Notes under the pieces: model-generated
Database searches by the model: none
What the model saw: only the letters and a program-made list of their open reading frames with translations
Told to the model about the DNA's origin: nothing
Made by a program: the position numbers and the translations under genes
NCBI GenBank assembly: GCA_009869945.1
Contig: WIXG01000060.1
Coordinates: 124,001-188,000, forward strand
Length of the DNA: 64,000 nt
DNA from: Mesaphorura yosii
Taxonomy: Eukaryota; Arthropoda; Collembola; Poduromorpha; Tullbergiidae
Direction of reading: 5' to 3'
Shown here: one piece after another, positions 48,772 through 62,729 of the stretch
How positions within the stretch are numbered: position 1 is the first letter of the stretch
Layout of the letters: each line of letters opens with the position of its first letter

Positions 48772-51700
48772 TGGTCTAGCTGGGTTCTCGAGTCCTCGCG
48801 CCTGCCTGACATGTGCATATGCTCTCGTGTTCTCGGGTAGCATAACAGTAATAATAATAATGTAACTCAAGTCTAGGAAGGGAAAACGAATCTTTTGGAA
48901 TCACTCAAATGACGTCAATCGTAACCATAGCTATCGGAGCTCCGGCCAGGTAAGTCTTCTCCTGGGTCTGCTGGTAATGCTGGATAGCTGCTCCTTTTAT
49001 CTCAGCCTCAGCCATCACGTTCCAAGCTACACTAGGCTACGTACGCAGTACAGTAATCGCTCATGATGTTGATGCGAAGATTCGCCTTGTACTGTGTGCC
49101 ATGTACCTTTGTGTCGTGTTGAATGCCCAAAGATTAACAAAATAAGACATTTTATGCTGGAAAACATCAGGTGAAAGTTGTACCACGTGTAAGCTTCAGA
49201 CTTGAGACGCACGCATATACGAAGAAAGTACGCTTTCACTTTGGCTTTCTCCTTTGTTGAACTGTACTCGCATCTCGCCGTGAGCATTAAGCAATAGCAA
49301 TAACAACGGGCTGAGCTGCTGCACGAGCAAGTCGCAAGTGACATGTGGCATGGTCTTAGCGACAGTAGCATCTTTTCACAAGGGCTTTCCTCGTCTTTGT
49401 TCCATTATCAACAGATAAGGCATGAAAGTGGGAGTCGAAAAGGAACAGGGAAAGCGAGACGCAGTACACACGAGACGAACGACATGCGGAAGCGCATAAT
49501 TAGTAACTGCTACTTTTGTGCGTGCAGCGTGTAGCGTGTGATGTGAGTCGTATGATATTTAATAAGTGGGTACGGCCTGAGAATATGATATATGCTGATG
49601 CGTCTTTGATATTTGAGGCAGCACAGATAGACGGCAAGATGTGGTACACACGAGTAGGGTTACAGTCGCAGATTCTTAATGAAATTCGCCCGTACTGTGT
49701 ACCGTTGGCTGCTTGCAGGAACTTCAAAGATTTTTTCAACCTAACTACTCCTCTTACTTGTTGATGTAAACATATCACGTTTCGACGTGTGTGTTTGTTT
49801 TGTTGTAATTTATTAGGAAAGTGGTGGCACAGGCAGTAGTAATCAAGGACAGACAACATGTTTTGTCTCTCCAGGCAAAGATTAAATTTGTAAGAGCCTC
49901 CACGTGCCGTGCCTTGCCGTATTAGGAGTGGGACTGTACGAATACGACTGGGCCACCAAGCATGCAACGTTACAAGGCAGTTCCTGTTGCGGTATTGCAT
50001 AAGATGGTCGGTGTGGGTACTAAAACTGTAGAACGAGAAAGCACAATTCTTGATGGTACGTTACGACACTGTGAATGGGTTCGAGGAACTTGGCAAGGCT
50101 TGTGTGTGCAGGCGGGACGCGCCAGCCATGAAAATGCTTGGTGTTGGTGTCTCGGTACACCCGAAAACCAAGTCACCGTGCCATGCCACTCTGTACGTGG
50201 TGTTAATCAATATTTTAGGAGGTGGAGGAGAAAGCGAGCAAGCAGGAAAGACGAGAGGAGGTCACAGCCTTGAATATTACATGCACGTCCTTGCAGCAGT
50301 GGCGGCAGCAGAAACACAGCCTAGCCTACTTTCGTGCTGGCCAGTCAGTGCCGAGGAAAATCAATAAACGTGTAAGTGGTAAATCGTACTTGCTGCGAGA
50401 CAACGGCAAGGGTTTAATGGTAAGCTATGAGCATTGCGCCGTTATGTACGAGCGTAGCTCTGAATGGGTTTTATGTTTGTGTAAACTTGAACTTGAAATT
50501 TTTGTCGTTCTGAATGAAATTGTGTACTCAATGAACAGGGCCGACTGTGACGCAACGCGACCTTAATTTTGTATTGTTAAAGGCGTGAGGGCGATATGAC
50601 GGCAATTAAAAAGAATTAGAAAGGATGAGTCTGCGGAGAATTACGACTACGACTGCCCTTTTTTTGTGAATGGTATCATAACTTGTGCCGCGTGCATTCA
50701 TGCATGTGTGGTGAAGGAAGTCAGTCTTTCCAGAAAGGAACAGAAGCTTAGCTTAGCATGGCTTTGCGTAGCATAGTTTGAGAAATCTAATTAATTTTCC
50801 GCTCATGAGCTCCCTATCATCGTCATACCTTCTTTCCCCGTACTGTTTTGTGTACATGGATTAGAATATGATCTAATTTAAAAAGAAAGCATGTAACTAA
50901 TAATATGCTTGCTACAGCTGGCCTGGCTAGACTCAACTCAATTACCAACACAAGTCGGTGTCGCTATCATGACACGGCACGGCACACAGGCTCGTATCAC
51001 ATTACAGCGGGACATTAAAAACACACGCATGCTAGCCAGCAGCCAAGAAAGGGCATGCCAAAGTTCATACTGCAGAGAAAGACTGAAGAGTTCATTTACC
51101 GCTCGCTGAATGAAGAAATGCGTAGCTTGGCATTTAAAACCGATGTGAGATGGATCTTCCGCGAATACTTGCACAAATTGGGAAAAATCCTTTACACTCC
51201 ACCGCGTGCCAATTAGGCGCATGGCAATGGGCGCGTGAAGTCTCTAGACGGCAAGGTGCTAAAAGCGAACCAAGCAAACCCTTGATATGTATTAACAATC
51301 TGAAATGTGTTTGTATCTACATTCACGTTATCAGCTGCCAATGGCCTGCCCGAGCTATTTACTCGGATCAATAATTGTGGTAGAATGTGACTTGTCAAAG
51401 CTTTGAACCATGAATGCATGGAAAACTGTGGAATTTGGAGTTCGGCCTGAAATTCGTCCTATCCCAATTGCCACTGCCCGTGTTATTTCCCAATCCTTGA
51501 CCTCGGCCGTGGGTAGCTGAATAATTGCAAAGTCGGGGCAAACCGTCTAGACAACTCACAAGAAACAGGTGAAAGGTTTCCAGGATGAAAGTTTGATGCC
51601 TGGAAAAAAGCGAAAATCTGATTATGGAAACTGGAAATATGAACTTTTTAATACGATTTTAATTCCCTTTCGAGCGAAAGTACTGTGCAAAGTCTACAAA

Positions 51701-54700
51701 ATAACGAAATGTTCCCTGACAACTGCGCGGCGGCAGTTCACGTGATGTGCACGGGCCAAAAGCGTATTGTCCGCGCGCGCCTGGTTCACCTTTGCGCTCG
51801 AGATTCGCATCGTTAATGTGCATGAGTAAACTTGTTATGCGAGCGTAAAGCTAGACGCGCGAGTAGGCAGCAAGGCCAGACTCTAAACAACAGACAAAAG
51901 GTGAAGCCCTTGAAAATATTTTCCAAACAAGCCAAGTTGGAAATGAGAAATTGGAAATTTAGCATCGTCTGGGGCTCATTTCGCAGGTGAGCACAAACAC
52001 AGTAAAGAAAACACATCACAAAGAAAGCAGAGTCGAGTAAATAATATAATGTCACGCTACACCGGGCGAAATTGAAAGTGAAGACTGCCAAGCGTAGATC
52101 AATCAACCACGAACCTGAATAAATCACGTGTTCACCGATGAAGCGACAAGCGAACCGTGCACGTCGTCGTGCCCGGTGATCATGCCTGCCAATTTATAAA
52201 TATCCACCAAAGCAAAAGAGTTCCGGGTATTGGCGCGAAAAGGAAGCGATATCCTTTCCGCCTCAGTTGCTTTGTTGCATCATTTTCGCTTTTGCAATTT
52301 GTGTGAAAGTGGAAATCTTTTGTGTTGCGCTGTCGTACAATGTTTGGGAATAATGTGTATTATGCCACCAGACAGAAAAAATGTTAAAGTTCGAGTTTAC
52401 AATCTGCAAATGTGCCTTGATCTTGAAAATCTCTGCGGCGAGGAATGGAGGCTTCGTGTGGCGTGGCGCGCTTTCTACTTCTGTGCTTTGCTTGTGATCA
52501 GGATACCGTATTTTTCTATTTAGAATGGCACGTCGAACTATAACGGCAGGGTCATTTCTATATGTTTCATATTCTGAACAACGAAAATGGCATGTGAAAA
52601 GTCTCTAGAATCTTATGTTGAGAGAATTGCTTAGAAGCTTATGTTGAATTTAATAATCTGCATATTACTTCGGGAAGGGAAGAGTAAAGAAAAACTATGA
52701 CTTCTCCTCCATAGTTGCCTGCGAAGTGCGAGGACTAAGGGCGATGAGCTCTTAGGTCGATTGCGTCTCAGAAAAAGCTGTTGAGACCAAAGGTTCAACT
52801 GGGCATAAGTGGGCTCGCATAACCTGGCTGGCAACGGGACGAAGACGAAAGGAGCTCTTATCGAAATTTTTTCTGACGTTCGGAATCACAAATGACTTGT
52901 GTGGTCAACAAGACGATCTTTAGTACCTTCGCCTAGGCGAAGCATTCGAGTAGGGCCTATGATTCTAGAACTGAAGACAGAATGTTATGGAGAAAACCTT
53001 TCTATATCCTCCGAATGTGACGAAAATGAGGACTTTCATAATATTGACGAGGAAATATGTTCTGAATAACGTTCTCCACTTCGATTCACACTATCCGAAA
53101 TAATAAAACGGGACGCTGAAATACAACGGCATGCCGTTCTACTTTGCCGTGGTCCCGACAATCGGGGCATTGAAACAATACGGCTGCCGTTCTAAATCGA
53201 AAAATACGGTAATGTATTTTTAGTTGGCCATTATTTGCACTTTGCACTTTATAATACTGTCTGATTCACGACACGACGCGCCGACTCTGCAGTGCTTAAG
53301 CCTTGTCTGGATCCTATGCCATCAAGTCTCACACTCAAATCAAGTCCTAATCCGCAATTCGCAAAAAATACGTTTGCGTTTGCAATTTTGCAATTCGACT
53401 CGGTCGTCCTGAAGTCGAATGTAGGCTCGTGGGTTAATTTTAATCCACATGCCGGATACAAAAGGTAGGCTGAAATCCACGCGACGCGGTTACAGAATCC
53501 TTAATAAATTGGTATTGCATTATTTATAGTTTTCTCATGCACGCCAGCAGCATGCCAGGCGAGACCGCCCGCCGTCCACCCTCGTCATAAGCTGAATGCC
53601 TTGAAATGGTACTGCACAAGGCACAATCGGCATTGGCAATGGCAATAACAAAACTCAACCAGGCAGGCGAGCACAAAAATCATTGACTTGACAGTACGAA
53701 ATGTAATTTGTTTAGAAATGGCGAGCGGCTCGTGTTTCGCCTGCGCAGCGCAATATTTTTAGTCAAGTCACTCGCGGCAGATGAATTAAATGAAAGTTCG
53801 CTTCTTTTGTTTAAATGGGTCGTTTACGTGAACACTCGTACTCACCAGTATCCTACGCATCGGGATATTGAAATCGGGTTTGTCGATTATTAATAACGGA
53901 GTAGCTATTTAACTGAAGTTTTGCACTGAGAGCTTTGTGTTTAAGTGAATTTGTCAATGGCATTGAACGAAGAGCAGTAAATTGTAATGAAACTCTTGAA
54001 ACTGGGTGCTAGACCACTAGAAACTAGAAAAGTCATCAAGGCCAATTTAATCTTACTTTCTCATCTGCGGATATGAACGACCCACAAAGAGCGATGGAGA
54101 CGGGCAGCATCAATGCAACGCACGCGTAGGGTATCGCCGTAGTTGCGTCATCTCGCAAATATTAATATTAATTAGCCGCAGTGTGGGTAATGGAAAGTAC
54201 ACGAGTCACTTGCGCTCACAAATGACGGCCCGTAAGTGTGCCAGTCCCGTGTAGAGCGGGCTCACTACTTGTGAGACTATGACATTTGGACTCTTCCGCC
54301 CCGAGTAACTCAAGTGTGGGTCTGACAGAGCCTGCTCAGGTTGTAAACAGAAAACAAATTATTTAAGGATGCATACCGGTCGATGTCAACAATCAGCTTG
54401 TGTGATCGTATTGATTCGCAATAAATAGCAATTTAGCATGGCAGCAGCAGTCGAGATCAAAGGCACGGGGCATAATTGACTTGGCATTTCCAATTCCTGA
54501 CTCGAGATCAGGCAAAATTGCAAATTGTGAACCTAATTCATCTGTTATTGAACAACGCCGACAATGCTGGCAAAACCTCCAAATAAACTTGCCTGCCCGT
54601 GTCTGTGACCCGCGGCGTTTATTTCGTAGAGCAGAAGTGTGTAGGAATCGTGTGCGTCATTTATTTGTTATGTTATGAATTCCTGCTGCTGGCGTGGCCT

Positions 54701-57700
54701 GGCCAGTGGGCTGTTTGATATTCGCCATTTGCGTTTCGCATTGTTTATCCTTCAAGTGCACTCAAAGTAGTTCAGTTCGCGTTCGTTCACGTTCATAGCT
54801 AGAGTGAAAGCAAACGCAGGAGTTAGCAGTGAAAGGAAATTCGAAATTCAAGCAGGAGTCGCACAAATACTTAATATAATTACCTATTTTGTGTGCTTGT
54901 TGTTTAATGCAATGCTTCATGCAATGCACATTCTCACTCCGCAATTTCGCATCTTTCATGTGAAATGAAGCCACTTAGTGTCTAGTGCTTTTGCTTTCAC
55001 TCTCAAACGCAATTTGGTGCATATGTCCTTCTGAGCTCAAGATCAAGCTGGAGCTCTTTTGTTGCTTTGCTCAGACTCGCATACGTGCCATGGCAGGCAT
55101 TACGCTCACGCGTAGGCTGCTGCTCTATTGCTCATGGCCGTAGTCGAGAGAACGATCATGAAAGCACGTTACTCCTACGCACTTTTATTACAAAGCTCCT
55201 TTTCTCGGTATCGCATCTTGGAATGGAATGAAAATGATGCATCCACGATACGATATGATTACTTTACTGCTACGTCGTAGTACTCTAGTGTCATTCCTGG
55301 CTAACCTGTAGCATGTCCCTTCTTTCTAAGTATTAATTCTCTACTCACTACTCAAGACTTTCACTGTTCGCTCACTACTTTCTTGTTTTCTTCCTTCTGT
55401 ACTCTGTTTACCTTTCCGCTGGAAATTGTTCCCTTCCCACATGCCACACGCACACGCTTCTCATTTTGCCACGTGTGTCCTTTTTATCCTTTTCGATGCG
55501 ATGCGATGCAGCACGCAAAACACGCTAAGCTGGGCCGTGCTTTGAGTCCACCACCCACACGATAATCGGTACACGAGCCATGGTCAACACGTTGACTTCG
55601 TCCTACAATGCTTATGCTAGTAAGCAAGTAAGCGTTTGCATAATACCAATTATCTACTACCCGGCCGGACTAGGCGCTGTACGGCCCGGGAAATGACCCA
55701 CTGCTACTGTTATTACTACTTTGCGGATACACGAGCAGAAACACAAATGCACTGTACTAACGCATAACGTAACGTAGTCTCAGCGTAGTGCAGGAACGAC
55801 CACGCGTTTCGATTGATATTCATGAGTTGCCCCTTCATTAGAGTATGACATTTAATTTACCCATAGCAGCGTTTGAGGTCTATCTTGTTTGTTTACAGCG
55901 CGTGGTGGGCAGAGCTCGCCGCTTTCTTGTACGCGGCGAGAAATCAAAACCCACATTTGATCGGAATGCAAGTTACATTTCGGCAACAATAAATATTAAT
56001 AACTGTGTCTCTTGACCTTTACAAAAGTTTACGTACAGCAGAAGACCACATCGCTGACGTCCTTTTATCTATCGTCCTTCCTTACGCATCACGCTACTTT
56101 TGAAGTTTGATGTTGTTGACTTTATCGAAAAATGCATACGCAGAAGATTCGCCTTTCGTAGGTGAGACTGAGACTGATGTGACGGATGATGCTAAAGGTT
56201 TAGTGGGCTTGACGAGAAAGCCTAGAAAACGGAATGTGCGTATTTTGCCATTTTCGGGATCTTTCGTCGACGTCATCGCTCCGCGTACGACAAAACTTTT
56301 AGTTTACTCTAAAATGTCACACTTCGCACTAAATCTGTCTTGTGCACACATGCTCACGACAAAGCGTATTGTCCCCGTGCGCATGTAAAGCAGGTAACCT
56401 TTTCCTGTGGCTTCTTGGCGTGATAGGACAGAAATGAGTTTTTAATAAGGCTAAAAGTTTTCACATGTTTATCACAAAGTATATCATGAAAGCAGATTCT
56501 GACAAGGCAGGCGCACGAAGACATTGGCTGTGGCGTCTGTGACGTACACAGCCGTGGGAGCCGAGAAGATATTCGCAATTCGTGGTCTATTTTTAGGAGC
56601 ATTTGTTTGATTAGAAAGGTGACGGGCGGGCGGACGGGAATTTGGGCCGGGCGGCAACAAATTCAATGTGGCAATCGTAAATTGCCAATTCGCAATCGCA
56701 ATTCACTAATGAATTGATTTCAGTATATTTAGGACAGGATGCCGTGCACGTGTGGGCGTTGGAAGGTTAATGGAAGGCCAGAGCCACAGTGGTGTCGGAC
56801 TCATGGTCACGGTCATCGTCTAAAAATACATCATTAAGTGATGCGAGACTAGAGAAGAGCAGAGCAAAGTGCCATTGCCATTTGCAATTTGTCTTGCTAC
56901 TATAAATTGGGCACATAAATTAGCGCACGGCCCATAAATTGAGAGAAGCTAAAATTACACAAACAATTTCCCAATAAAAGGTCTAGGTCATTGCCAGCAG
57001 GAGTAGAGTAAGTAATGGAATGCCCAATGGACGTGGACGAGTGACAGTAATGGCAAAAGATGACCTGCACCAAAATAGAACACGATGGTAATGGCTCGAC
57101 TCGTCCTCCGACTGACTGCCCAAGGCAGCTCGGCGAGGGCAATGAAGCTGCCTTGTTTAAGGAGAGACTTGTTTTGATATTTGAAACCAAATAAATAAAC
57201 AATCAGAGTGCAGGACAAGGAGACAGGACAAGAGGCACGAGACTGGAGTCGACAGCAAGAGAGAGAAAAGCAAATATATGCAGAAGAAAGAAAGCACCGA
57301 GACAATCAAAGCAATGAAACTTCATTCCATTTCATTACATTACCGGATCTACTTTCTTCCTGCATAATGTAAATACCGTAATTTGATTTCCTCTCCTTTT
57401 CTAAAGTGCAGACAATGCAAAGCAGTAGTAAGTAGTCAAAGTACAGGATTACAGAAGAATCTGTCTATCTTCCATCTATTCTTAGGCTATTAATAGAAAA
57501 CATGGTACTTCTACTGTCATGGCTTTTGACATTTAACATTTAACGTTTCACAGCTTTCGCCGTAATTGTCATTACAGCACGGCGCTGAATTGTAATTGTC
57601 CCGTGTGACTTGGCTGGCGGCGGCTTGACTTGCCTCAACGCCTCGTGCGGTGCTTCCCAAATCCAATTAAATTGCTTGGTGCCATGTGCGTGGTGTGCCT

Positions 57701-59077
57701 TTTCCATTCCGGACCGCACCATGCCATTTTCGTACATGAATAAGACATGCTCGATATGAATCTTTTACTGCTTGCCATTCCTCCACCTTCGCTTATGTAC
57801 TAGAATGGCCCATGGCCCACGGCCCACGAATCCAATCAATACACACACATTGCTTGTGAAAGCACAATGTAACCGGAAAAGCGTACATACATGTTCCGTG
57901 AGTCGTACAGCATTGGCGAATGCTTGCGAAACCAAGTCTCTAGGTCAAACCAATTTTATCTATCTATTGAGTAATGATAAGCGCTGCGCTCAATCGCCTC
58001 CCCAACATTCAAGCAAAGACAGTGATCGATAAAACTTTCTCCTGGACCTCTGCTGTGCTGCGGTGGAGTGGCGTGGCTAGACATGGCCCATGGCCATACT
58101 GCCCATAACTCGTGCGAAAATGCCAAGAGCAGGAATCGCACCCGCGCAAGGGAGAAATGAGCTGTCAGCCGTGTGAATGTGAATGCTTACGCGTATGCAA
58201 TGCAATGAAGAGGATTATGAATGAAAATGACGTACCGGAAGATGACAGGTGTCGAGCGCTGTCGTACTTGCTGCATTCTTTCTTTGTTTTGATGCGATGC
58301 GACGCAGGTACTCAAGTCGGGTGATCAAAATAAATTCTACGTTAAACAGGTACAAAATTGTTACGCAAGCAAGTAGCACCAATTAATTCCATGCACGTTA
58401 ATTAGGTAAAGGTTCAGGTAACACGTGTACGTTCCTCTCGCGGCTCGCGGCCGTGGACAGGTCGGGTCAGGCAGGACAGGAGAGCTGCTCGAACGCCGTT
58501 GTACACTTGGCGGAAGCTAAAACTATAAAGAAATTACTCGAGTTGTGGAAAAAGTGTTTTGTATTGCCCCTGCTGGTGCCCGTTCTCGTTCCTGTGTCAC
58601 CCGTGTACCTGCACGCTGAGTAGGTACTCACTAGTATGTTGGAGACGGGGCAAGCACATGCAGTGAGTGAAAGTTACTACACTACGAGTACGAGTTACGT
58701 ATTGCACGCTTGCCTCTGCTAGCCCAATACTGGGTCCAGGGCTTGTACGACTAGGACTACGACAATAATAATAATATCTTGCGCTGCTTTTGCACAGCAC
58801 AGCTGAAAGCTAGGCTGCAAGTTAACCTGTGTTTATACCCACCGCATAATGTTCCTGTGCGGGCGGGAAAGCAGGCCTGCCTGGCTCAGTATATCAATGC
58901 TCTTTCTCTATAGTACCTGCTTTCACTAGCGCAGCATGGATTGGGTTGAGGTACTATAACACGAGCGGGCTCCAAGGAAAGGAGCGTACTCTAAGCCTGC
59001 CTAGCCCTGGGAAGAAAAGGTTCGAAGTTTTATACGCTTGATATTCAAGTTCAAGTTCTGTTCATTGCCAAAGCCTT

Positions 59078-59863
59078 GTGTTCTGCATTCTGCTGAGTGT
59101 TGAACTGGAGCCACGGCCACAGCGCAGAACGCAGCTGAAGCTGGAAGTACACAACCTTCGTATACCATTTTGTGCTTTCACCAGCTGCTTGCAAGCCAAC
59201 TTTTGCAGGAACTGTTTATGCTCTTTGCTTTCTTGTCTCATCTCTCGGTTGTGCCTTGTGAGGTTTCGTTACACCAACTCACTAACGGAAAACTTTGCTT
59301 TTCTGGCTCGTGCACTGGAAAGGTTTCCTAATGACAAGATTCCTTTCTATCGTATGAGCACAGGCAACTCTAAAGAAACGGAACGCGGAAATTTACCTAA
59401 ATACAAACTGAATACATGTGAATCTCGGACTACTTCTCATGGAAAACTTTGCAGTTCTGAGAAATGGCAAATGAACTCGCCAACATTCAGCTTGCATGCG
59501 GTCAGTTGCGTCTTGCTTTCGCTCGTTAGCCTTGGGTCGATGCCTTCGTATGGATGCAGGATCCCTGTCAGTGTCCTAGCAATGCTGGGAACCAAGAATA
59601 GGTCGCGAGGCCTCGGATCCCTGTTTGTTTGGTTCCATCCGAGCCAATATTCAACCCTGAATCAAGCTCCTCGTTTGGCAATAGCAAAAAATGGCAAAGC
59701 AGTCAAGTCAAGTCGATGCCAATGTGTTTTTCTTCAAGTATATGTGCTAGCCCGTGTAAAGTTACAAGATCAAAGATTTTGCTCTGCTGCGCCGCTCCGC
59801 GTCTTACACAGCTTTCTCGTTCGTCGTTCGTATTCAAATCATTATCGTGCATTTGTACTTTGA
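59078..59863 (+). other. Long open reading frame of unknown status (262 codons)
   Basis: The frame stays open for 786 bases, but the first codon is GTG; the first in-frame ATG near 59354 leaves only about 168 residues. The product is rich in Ser, Leu, Cys and Arg, with no signal peptide, domain or repeat that I recognise, and no flanking exon chain was found. A frame this long is uncommon but not impossible by chance in 64 kb. It may be a non-coding transcript or chance. Confidence 0.2.
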
Positions 59864-60262
59864 ACGCAGTGCAATACGCACTTGACAAGCAGACATCTAT
59901 TCTTGGTACACATTAACATAACTGAACAATGGGACAATAATAACAATGTAACGCAATCTGAATTGAATTCGAGTTCCATTCGCGTCAAAGTCGTATTCGT
60001 CGATGTTGAGCTGACATTGAGAACCGCGTGTGTGCGTGCTTATGCTAAATACTAAACGCTAAATGTCAAGCCAGCAGGAGGCTAGTGTGAGTCTTTAGAC
60101 TGCTAATGCCACGGCTGAAATTCGAATAATGAACACAAGACACATGATTTTGCCTGTGTGCAGTTCAATTGCACAGCTTCATTGTATCAGCTATCAGCAG
60201 AGCAGAGCATGCCACAGATAATTGCAGAGCTTCGAGCTTCTTCTATTCACTATTTGCTTGAA

Positions 60263-60282
60263 CCGGGCCGGGCCGGGCCGGG
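60263..60282. repeat. GC-rich pentanucleotide repeat (CCGGG)4
   Basis: Four perfect tandem CCGGG units in otherwise AT-rich DNA. Confidence 0.85.
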
Positions 60283-62707
60283 CAAGGTGAATTGAGATTG
60301 TGTACTTATTACTGTCTGCGTGCGTATAACAATCACCCAACAACGAAACAAACCAAAGTAGCAAGTAACAAGCATCTCGAACAATAAACCGTTCAATTTC
60401 TACTGGTTCGTTAAGTTAAAGTGTTGCGAAGGAATTTCTTCGCCCGAAAGCCATCACAGCGCAGGAGCGAAGACAAAAGAAGAATTCGAAGTCGAGATTG
60501 ACCAGCAAACAGCAAAGAGGCAATCGCAATGGGAAATGACTACCTGAATCCAAAACAGAAACCGACCCAGGCAAGACACCCTCACATTCACATTCAACAA
60601 CCACCCTCACAATTTACACTGCGCACTTGAGTGCGGTTTAAAAATAACTTCTCGTGTTCCCAGAAGCCACAAAGGGAAGAAGAGTTAGACGGACGAGTCA
60701 TCAAGAAGACAAGACAAGAATCAAAAGGCCGGACGGGCGAAGATTGATACGAAGATTACAATGTGAGATTTTTATTATTGTAGCAAGAGATTGGCCACAA
60801 TTTATAATCATTCAACGTTCGGTTCATTGTGTCTTGTATGTTGAACAGCAACGCAGTGGTTCAAAGATTAATAGATTCCCAGCTCAGAGACCTCTGCTCT
60901 GAGCCGGCCGCGGCAGGTAATGAGATCTATTCTTGGATGGACGATCCACGCTCATGTTCGTCATGCAAACAGGCACATTTTTATGGCCGATGCCAATGGG
61001 CAGTTCGCAGGATGAAATTCCACAATTTTAAATTGTAAAAATTTAGAATAATTCAAGGTTCTAGCGATAGTCGCCTGACTAATAAGCATGCAAAGCAAGA
61101 AAAGTTGATTGCTGCTCCTGAACCGGTTGAATTTACATTTTATTTACATGATGAAAAATTTGGATTGCGTGCTCACCTCGGCTTGACCGTTGAATGTTAA
61201 CTATTTCGTTTACGAACGCAATCTTTGCACATGTTGCGTAAATGTCCAACAAGCATCTGCATCTGCAGTCACAAGGATTTTATAAGATGTGATTATCGCC
61301 ATCGCCTGAGCAAGACGTTGAATTTCGTACATGATTGAGCGGAGCCGAGCCAGAGTTTTAGTCTCACAACTCGGGCTAAGAATGTGGAATGCCATGCCAT
61401 AATGCCTGCCATGCCAGTGCAGTGCACTTTTGGGTACGCCGAAGGCAAGGCAAGGTGCGGGTGGGTTTATTACTTGTACCATTAACAACTGACTACTTGT
61501 CTCACATCATCTCGTATAATTTATCAAACAGATTTTTTCTTTCTTCTTCGCAACGCGAACGGATTACGGACACGCAACGCCAAGTCAAATCAAGCCAGAG
61601 CAAGTATTCGAGCTCAGAATCTCAGCCTCAGAGACGGCAACAACAGCAACAAGTTTTACAAGCGAGATGAAAAATATTTCATTTCAGCAATTAATGCACC
61701 ACGGCATGGCATGGCTTGGCGAGCGAGGGTGGGTTTTTATGCATGAAAAAAGAAGTTGACTCATGTAAAGGTCAATTCTACGTCCTTGCCAGTAAAACCA
61801 GCCTAAATACCTTCGCAGCTGTCAAGTCAAGTCAGGTACGCCGTACACGCTCAGCACCAGCGCGGCGTACACACCATAAATCGAGAAGACGACAGGCAAC
61901 AACAACGGCTTGCCATAACCGCATGCACGCAGACAACAGATCATCTTACACTTGTAATTCACCTCCTCTCGTTTGGATTTGTACTCATTTTCACCAACCA
62001 CGCAAAATTTCTCACGTTTTGCACATAAAAAGCGCCTAATTACAATCACAATTGGATTATGGCCCTAAATCCTCAAAAATCTTTTAATTACGAGCACGAA
62101 CTCACTTGCTTAAGCCTGAATCACAATCACTTGAGCGATTGGTCGGCTTTAATCTTGCCGGCCGGCAGGCCGCGGTCGCACAAAATTGCTTTTGGTTAGC
62201 GTAATTTATGCCCGCACTGCTCAGATTCAAGTTTAATGCCGGATCTTCTCTTGCTGTGTTGGCTTTAATGAGTGTTAATGAATGAATGAAAGCGGCGGCT
62301 CGTTCATCCTGAAAGGACGAAAGGAGAAGGGCCAGGCGTTAATCGCTTGCCTTGAAGCCTGTGGGCTCATAAAATCAGAGGTGCACGCGGACTCTGTGAC
62401 GGTTTTCGGCAACCAGCTCAAACCACAAAAGTGTGTTTTATGAGCAACGCGTTGACAGCTTTCGAGGCCCAGCCTTTAATTTTAGTGCAATTTTCCTTTT
62501 TATGCCTCACTAAAAGTCTTCAAATATGATTCATGACTCATGACACGATGAAATAATGAGCTCATTGTTCGAATCGAGGATCAAATTCGCGTTCGCAAAT
62601 CACAAGATGCATGAATCATTCATAATTCATTGCGGAGTACAAATGTGGCGAATGTGTAACAATGAAGACATTAAATTAATAGTTAATCACATGAACATTG
62701 TAGCAGT

Positions 62708-62729
62708 ATCGCCATCGCCATCGCCATCG
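62708..62729. repeat. Hexanucleotide microsatellite (ATCGCC)3
   Basis: Three perfect ATCGCC units plus ATCG in intergenic DNA. Confidence 0.8.

Larger units (their letters stand above)
48146..58999. other. Gene-poor region, left part; upstream DNA of the zinc-finger gene
   Basis: No domain-bearing or phase-consistent exons on either strand. Short frames up to 166 codons (e.g. 49500-50000 minus) are within chance expectation and show no family features. The first kilobase probably contains 5' UTR and promoter of the zinc-finger gene, including an EGR-like palindrome. Alternating AT-rich and GCC/GTGCC-rich patches are common. Confidence 0.55.

Noticed and set aside
49500..50000. Minus-strand 166-codon frame
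   Set aside because: No domain, no flanking exons, and a length within chance expectation for six frames of 64 kb.
60263..60282. (CCGGG)4 as a telomeric or satellite array
   Set aside because: Only four units and unlike arthropod TTAGG; treated as a simple microsatellite.
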